The notes under the pieces: model-generated | The model's database searches: none | Seen by the model: only the letters and a program-made list of their open reading frames with translations | What the model was told of the DNA's origin: nothing | Translations under genes and position numbers: made by a program | Assembly (NCBI GenBank): GCA_031082225.1 | Contig: JAVHLG010000009.1 | Coordinates: forward strand, 19,003-83,002 | Length of the DNA: 64,000 nt | DNA from: Desulfovibrionaceae bacterium | Lineage (GTDB): Bacteria > Desulfobacterota > Desulfovibrionia > Desulfovibrionales > Desulfovibrionaceae | Direction of reading: 5' to 3' | Shown here: one piece after another, positions 60,252 to 64,000 of the stretch | How positions within the stretch are numbered: position 1 is the first letter of the stretch | How the letters are laid out: every line of letters begins with the position of its first letter

Positions 60252-60635
60252 CTACTTGAGTTCGCAAGCGGCTCCGGCTTCCTCGAGCTGTTTCTTGGCA
60301 TCCTCGGCCTCCGCCTTGGAGACGGCTTCCTTGATGGTGGAGGGCAACTCGTCCACCTTGGCCTTGGCTTCCTTGAGGCCGAGACCCGTCAGGGCCCGGA
60401 CCACCTTGATGACGCCGATCTTGTTGGCGCCGGAGCCGGTGAGCACGACGTCGAATTCGGTCTTCTCCTCTTCGACGGCGGCCTCGGCGGCGGCCGGAGC
60501 AACCATGGCCATGGCCATGGCCGGGGCGGCGGCGGACACGCCGAACTTCTCTTCGAGTTCCTTGATGAACTCCGACAGTTCCAACACGGTCATATTGGAA
60601 ATGAACTCAACGACCTGCTCTTTGGTGACAGACAT
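60252..60635 (-). CDS. rplL: 50S ribosomal protein L7/L12
   Basis: This 127-residue stalk protein recruits translation factors. The N-terminal dimerisation domain ([20 protein letters not shown]), the alanine-rich hinge ([19 protein letters not shown]) and the C-terminal factor-binding domain ([20 protein letters not shown]) are all normal. It follows rplJ by 36 bases. Confidence 0.98.
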   Translation of the reverse strand: MSVTKEQVVEFISNMTVLELSEFIKELEEKFGVSAAAPAMAMAMVAPAAAEAAVEEEKTEFDVVLTGSGANKIGVIKVVRALTGLGLKEAKAKVDELPSTIKEAVSKAEAEDAKKQLEEAGAACELK

Positions 60636-60671
60636 GGAAAATCCTCCTTGAAGGTTCGCTTCGCCAGCCGC

Positions 60672-61193
60672 CTAGGCGGCTTCCTTTTTTTCCTTGACGC
60701 CGTTTAAGGCATACAAGAGTCCGCGGATCATGTTCGCGAACAGGCCGACGAAATTGGTGGGTACGGCGTTCATGGTGCCCAGGAGAGTAGCCAGAAGTTC
60801 GGGTTTGCCCGGCAACGTGGAGAGATTCTTGACGCCTTGCTCGTCGATGATCTTTCCGGACAAACTCGCCAAACGGATGGCGAACTTCTTGCTTGTCTTG
60901 GCGTAATCCACCAGGACTTTTGCGGTCGCGACCGGATCGTCATATCCGAACGCCACAGCGCAGTTTTCCTTGAAGTGAACGGCCAATGCCTCGTGGGTTC
61001 CGCCTTGCACCGCTTTTCGGGCCAGGGTGTTCTTCACAACCTGGTAATCAACGCCTGCGGCCCGGAGCTTGACGCGCAAATCGGTCAACTCCTCGGCCTT
61101 AAGCCCCTTGAAGTCGGTGACCACCGCAATCCCGGCCCGGTCCGCCTTGGCGCGCAGCACTTCGATGATCTCGCTCTTTCGCGCTTTGAGCAC
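60672..61193 (-). CDS. rplJ: 50S ribosomal protein L10
   Basis: This 173-residue protein anchors the L7/L12 stalk. Conserved segments are [39 protein letters not shown] and the C-terminal helix that binds L12. The start is GTG at 61193 behind AGGTAGG. L10 normally represses its own operon by binding the leader upstream. Confidence 0.97.
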   Translation of the reverse strand: MLKARKSEIIEVLRAKADRAGIAVVTDFKGLKAEELTDLRVKLRAAGVDYQVVKNTLARKAVQGGTHEALAVHFKENCAVAFGYDDPVATAKVLVDYAKTSKKFAIRLASLSGKIIDEQGVKNLSTLPGKPELLATLLGTMNAVPTNFVGLFANMIRGLLYALNGVKEKKEAA

Positions 61194-61383
61194 AGGAACC
61201 TACCTCCAGTAGCGGTTAGGCGGGCCGTCAAGTGAAGCCAAAGCGACGTCTCGGCGGGAGATTAAGGGGGACGTCCCCACCCGCTTTCTTTGACTCACCT
61301 TCCATGCCCAGACTCAACAATATGGTGACGCGGGGGGCCTGCCCCCCGCGCGATACCCGAAATAGGCGTCGGACGCCTGAAGG
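61194..61383 (-). promoter_or_regulatory. putative ribosomal L10 leader (autoregulatory mRNA)
   Basis: The 190-base rplA-rplJ spacer is rich in potential stems. One is GCGGGGGGC/GCCCCCCGC (61333-61353). Another is GGGGACGTCCCC (61269-61280), with a downstream GACGTC. Position and structure fit the L10 leader to which L10(L12)4 binds, but the kink-turn motif was not verified. Confidence 0.45.
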
Positions 61384-62091
61384 TTATCCTTCCAGAAACT
61401 TGCGGATGGACAAGGTGTCCACCTTGATGCCAGGGCCCATGGTGGTGGCCAGGGCCATGGTCTTCAGGTAGGTTCCCTTGGCCGAAGAGGGCTTTAAGCG
61501 CATGACGGTGTCGATGATGGCCTTGAAGTTCTCCAGGAGCTTGTCGGCTCCGAAGGAGCGCTTGCCAAGGGGGGCATGCAGCACCCCGGCCTTGTCCACC
61601 CGAAACTCCACCCGCCCGGCCTTGAGTTCGCCGATGGCCGAGGCGATGTCGAAGGTCACGGTGCCGGTCTTGGCGTTGGGCATAAGCCCCCGGGGGCCGA
61701 GGATCTTGCCGATCTTGCCCACCGAGGCCATCATGTCCGGGGTGGCCACGGCCTTGTCGAACTCCAGCCAGCCGCCCTTGATTTTTTCGATGAGCTCGTC
61801 TGCCCCGGCGAAGTCCGCTCCGGCCGCCTTGGCCTCGGCCTCCTTGTCGCCCTTGCAGAAGGCGGCGATGCGCACCACCTTGCCCAGGCCATGGGGAAGG
61901 GTCACGGCGCCGCGCACCATCTGGTCGGAATACTTGGGGTTGACCCCCAGGCACATGGCCACGTCCACGGTCTCGTCGAACTTGGCGAAGGAGGCCGCCA
62001 GGGCCATCTTCATGGCCTCGTCCAGGGCGTAGGCGGCGGTCAGGTCGATATTTTTCACCGCATCGCGGTAATTTTTTCCGTGCTTGGGCAT
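61384..62091 (-). CDS. rplA: 50S ribosomal protein L1
   Basis: This 235-residue protein of the L1 stalk begins [20 protein letters not shown]. It has the conserved block [20 protein letters not shown] and the C-terminal SIRKFLEG region. It lies 14 bases after rplK. L1 typically represses rplKA translation by binding its mRNA. Confidence 0.98.
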   Translation of the reverse strand: MPKHGKNYRDAVKNIDLTAAYALDEAMKMALAASFAKFDETVDVAMCLGVNPKYSDQMVRGAVTLPHGLGKVVRIAAFCKGDKEAEAKAAGADFAGADELIEKIKGGWLEFDKAVATPDMMASVGKIGKILGPRGLMPNAKTGTVTFDIASAIGELKAGRVEFRVDKAGVLHAPLGKRSFGADKLLENFKAIIDTVMRLKPSSAKGTYLKTMALATTMGPGIKVDTLSIRKFLEG

Positions 62092-62105
62092 TTCGCGTCT
62101 TCCTC

Positions 62106-62531
62106 TCAGTTGGCGATCTCAAGCCCCATGCTGCGGGCGGTACCGGCGATGGTGCGACAGGCGGCATCCAGGTCATTGGCGGTCATGTCCGGCAGCTTGG
62201 TCTTGGCGATCTCTTCGATCTGCTCCTTGGTGACCTTGCCGACCTTGGTCTTGTTGGGCTCGCCCGATCCCTTGTCGATCTTGGCCGCCTTGAGCAGCAA
62301 AACGGCCGCAGGCGGGGTCTTGGTGATGAAGGTGAAGGACCGGTCGGCATAGACGGTGATGACCACCGGGGTGATCATGCCCTTTTGCTCCATGGTCCGG
62401 GCGTTGAACGCCTTGCAGAATTCCATGATGTTCACGCCGTGCTGACCGAGGGCGGGACCGACCGGCGGCGAGGGGTTGGCTGCCCCGGCAGGAATCTGGA
62501 GCTTGATTTTGGCGGTGATTTTCTTGGCCAT
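62106..62531 (-). CDS. rplK: 50S ribosomal protein L11
   Basis: This 141-residue protein binds 23S rRNA at the GTPase centre and is required for RelA activation. The N-terminal [20 protein letters not shown] with [14 protein letters not shown], and the C-terminal [20 protein letters not shown], are typical. It lies 24 bases after nusG. Confidence 0.98.
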   Translation of the reverse strand: MAKKITAKIKLQIPAGAANPSPPVGPALGQHGVNIMEFCKAFNARTMEQKGMITPVVITVYADRSFTFITKTPPAAVLLLKAAKIDKGSGEPNKTKVGKVTKEQIEEIAKTKLPDMTANDLDAACRTIAGTARSMGLEIAN

Positions 62532-62555
62532 CTGTCGTCATTCCTTTCTTCGTGA

Positions 62556-63137
62556 TCAGTTCTTGCTGACCTGCACGAAATCGAGTTCCACGGGGGTCTG
62601 GCGGCCGAAGATGGACACGGACACCCGAAGTTTTCCCTTGTCGTAGTTGACGTCTTCCACCACGGCGTTGAATCCCCCGAAGGGGCCGTCGATCACCCGT
62701 ACGTCGTCGCCGCGCTCGAAATGGTACTTGGGACGCGGCTGTTCCTGACGGCTGACCATCATGCTCAGGATTTTTTGCGCCTCTGAGTCGCGCATGGGCG
62801 TGGGCTGGTTCTTCCCGCCGATAAACCCGGTCACCCGGGGGATGTTTTGCACCAGATGCCAGGTCTTGTCGTTCATGACCATCTTGATCATGACGTATCC
62901 CGGGTAGAACTTCCTGGTGGAGGTCTTCTTTTCGCCCTTGACCAGTTCCACGATCTTCTCCGTGGGAACCACGACCTCCTCGATGAGGCCGTCCTCCTGG
63001 GCCGTGCGCATCATTTCCCGGATGGTCTGCTCCACGCGGTGCTCGAACCCGGAATAGGTGTGCACGATATACCACCGGCTGCTCGTCGCGCCCTCGTCGG
63101 GAACTGTCAGGATTGTCTGTTCAGGGTCGTTCGTCAT
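62556..63137 (-). CDS. nusG: transcription antitermination factor NusG
   Basis: This 193-residue protein couples RNA polymerase to the ribosome or Rho. The NGN domain begins RWYIVHTYSGFEHRVEQTIR and ends near PRVTGFIGG. The KOW domain contains VRVIDGPFGGFNAVVEDVNY. The ATG at 63137 gives the usual length; a longer in-frame start lacks conservation. Confidence 0.97.
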   Translation of the reverse strand: MTNDPEQTILTVPDEGATSSRWYIVHTYSGFEHRVEQTIREMMRTAQEDGLIEEVVVPTEKIVELVKGEKKTSTRKFYPGYVMIKMVMNDKTWHLVQNIPRVTGFIGGKNQPTPMRDSEAQKILSMMVSRQEQPRPKYHFERGDDVRVIDGPFGGFNAVVEDVNYDKGKLRVSVSIFGRQTPVELDFVQVSKN

Positions 63138-63227
63138 GATGTTCCAGACCGGTCCGAGGCCGTGTCGATAGCGTTTGTCAAACATCCGCCGCGCCGCTGG
63201 ACCGGAATCATCCGGTCGGCGCAGACG

Positions 63228-63569
63228 TTAGGCAAGAATGAATTCCACCAGTCTGGCCAACCCCAGGTCCACAAGTCCCAGGAAGATGGACATGATCACG
63301 ACCAGGATCAACACCGCGACGCCGGTGTTGAGGGTCTCCTTGCGGGTCGGCCAGGTGACCTTCTTGAGCTCCACCTTGGCCTGTTCGAAGAACTCCCGGG
63401 ACCGCTCGATCTTGCCTTTGAGCGACGTCCCCGACGCCTCGGACTCGCCCTTGGCCGAAGCCCCGGAAGGCTTGGCCTTGGCCGGGCCCTTGCCGACCTT
63501 GGCCTGTTCGGCCTTGGCTGGCGCGGGCTTGTGCCCGGATTCGTCCGCTTCCGTCTTCTTTGTGACCAT
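63228..63569 (-). CDS. secE: preprotein translocase subunit SecE
   Basis: SecE has 113 residues. The conserved C-terminal part has the amphipathic helix REFFEQAKVELKKVTWPTRK and one membrane helix (TGVAVLILVVIMSIFLGLVD). The first 55 residues form a lysine- and alanine-rich extension not found in minimal SecE. It belongs to SecYEG and lies between tRNA-Trp and nusG as usual. Confidence 0.96.
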   Translation of the reverse strand: MVTKKTEADESGHKPAPAKAEQAKVGKGPAKAKPSGASAKGESEASGTSLKGKIERSREFFEQAKVELKKVTWPTRKETLNTGVAVLILVVIMSIFLGLVDLGLARLVEFILA

Positions 63570-63606
63570 GATTTACGCCCTGTCCGCCCGACTTGAGTGT
63601 GAAATA

Positions 63607-63682
63607 TGGCAGGCCAGGAGGGATTCGAACCCCCAGCCCTCGGATTTGGAGTCCGATGCTCTACCGTTAGAGCTACTGGCCT
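63607..63682 (-). tRNA. tRNA-Trp (CCA)
   Basis: The acceptor AGGCCAG/CTGGCCT is followed by G73 and an encoded CCA. The anticodon loop CTCCAAA carries CCA. The T-loop GGTTCGAATCC is present. Its position between rpmG and secE is conserved in many bacteria. Confidence 0.97.
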
Positions 63683-63712
63683 GCATCACTTGGCTCCCGC
63701 TTATCCAAACAG

Positions 63713-63862
63713 CTACTTGGTTTCGCGGTGCACGGTGTGTTTGCGGTCGAAGGGACAATACTTCTTGATCTCCATCCGACCCGTGGTGTTTTTCTTGTTC
63801 TTTTCCGTGGCGTAGTTCCGACGCTTGCACTCGGTGCACTGCAACTGGATATTGATGCGCAT
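63713..63862 (-). CDS. rpmG: 50S ribosomal protein L33
   Basis: This 49-residue protein reads [20 protein letters not shown] and ends [16 protein letters not shown]. It keeps zinc-binding cysteines (CTEC plus a later YC; one pair is incomplete). GGAG precedes the ATG by about seven bases. It lies three bases after the tuf stop and just before tRNA-Trp. Confidence 0.97.
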   Translation of the reverse strand: MRINIQLQCTECKRRNYATEKNKKNTTGRMEIKKYCPFDRKHTVHRETK

Positions 63863-63865
63863 GAT

Positions 63866-64000
63866 TTACTCCACGATTTCCGAGACGACGCCCGCGCCAA
63901 CGGTCCGGCCGCCCTCGCGGATGGCGAAGCGCAGGCCCTTTTCCATGGCGATGGGGGCGATCATTTCAACGTTGAACGTGGCGTTGTCGCCGGGCATGAC
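63866..64000 (-). CDS. tuf: elongation factor Tu, C-terminal end (partial)
   Basis: The last 44 codons of EF-Tu are present: [20 protein letters not shown], then [20 protein letters not shown] and the end EIVE. This is domain 3 of the translational GTPase that delivers aminoacyl-tRNA. The gene continues beyond the window end. Confidence 0.97.
   Translation of the reverse strand, partial: VMPGDNATFNVEMIAPIAMEKGLRFAIREGGRTVGAGVVSEIVE

Overview
The window looks like chromosomal DNA of a sulfate-reducing deltaproteobacterium, most likely Desulfovibrionaceae. The evidence is high GC, the anaerobe-type nif order nifH-nifI1-nifI2-nifD-nifK with a long NifD and a short NifK, an uncoupled single-domain ArgA, a MetH without its reactivation domain, and a polar-flagellum type fliR-flhB-flhA-flhF-flhG-fliA block. 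The placement is inferred from gene content and order; no database search was possible.

Layout. 1-5714: nitrogen fixation. A sigma-54 promoter drives nifH, followed by two PII-like switch proteins, the MoFe protein subunits and a thioredoxin-fold [2Fe-2S] ferredoxin, ending in a terminator. nifE, nifN and nifB are not here. 5787-7053: a decayed IS3-family element. 7492-11124: a membrane hydrolase-like protein, a small coiled-coil protein and the ribosome-associated ATPase EttA. 11423-20879: flagellar export and regulation genes (FliR, FlhB, FlhA, FlhF, FlhG, FliA, FliL) with three less known companions. 20923-23828: a cNMP-binding protein, a UbiD-family decarboxylase and a metallo-beta-lactamase-fold protein. 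23843-30300 (minus): metH-tlpA-argA-hpt-DUF3426-radA, closely spaced. 30531-37842: rpoH, a TPR protein and a LolB-like lipoprotein, then rpiB, transketolase and GlpX (pentose phosphate and gluconeogenic carbon flow).

37904-50900 is an accessory stretch: a methyltransferase, a nicotinamidase-like protein lacking the usual nucleophile, a low-GC flagellin-like gene behind a sigma-28-type promoter, a small secreted protein with three 13-residue repeats behind a sigma-54-type promoter, tRNA-Asp and tRNA-Val, an alpha/beta hydrolase, a cysteine synthase fused to a degenerate cysteinyl-tRNA synthetase, a Maf-type flagellin glycosylation factor, a stand-alone receiver protein, tRNA-His, HemW and a cation efflux protein. 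50911-51523 is a toxin-antitoxin pair with a palindromic operator.

51541-64000 (minus) is the conserved transcription/translation cluster, in transcription order tuf, rpmG, tRNA-Trp, secE, nusG, rplK, rplA, rplJ, rplL, rpoB, rpoC, closed by a strong terminator.

The most notable items are the CysK/pseudo-CysRS fusion, a roughly 100-base two-hairpin repeat present both after nifH and against the stop codon of that fusion gene, the sigma-28-linked low-GC flagellin-like gene, and the tandem-repeat secreted protein.
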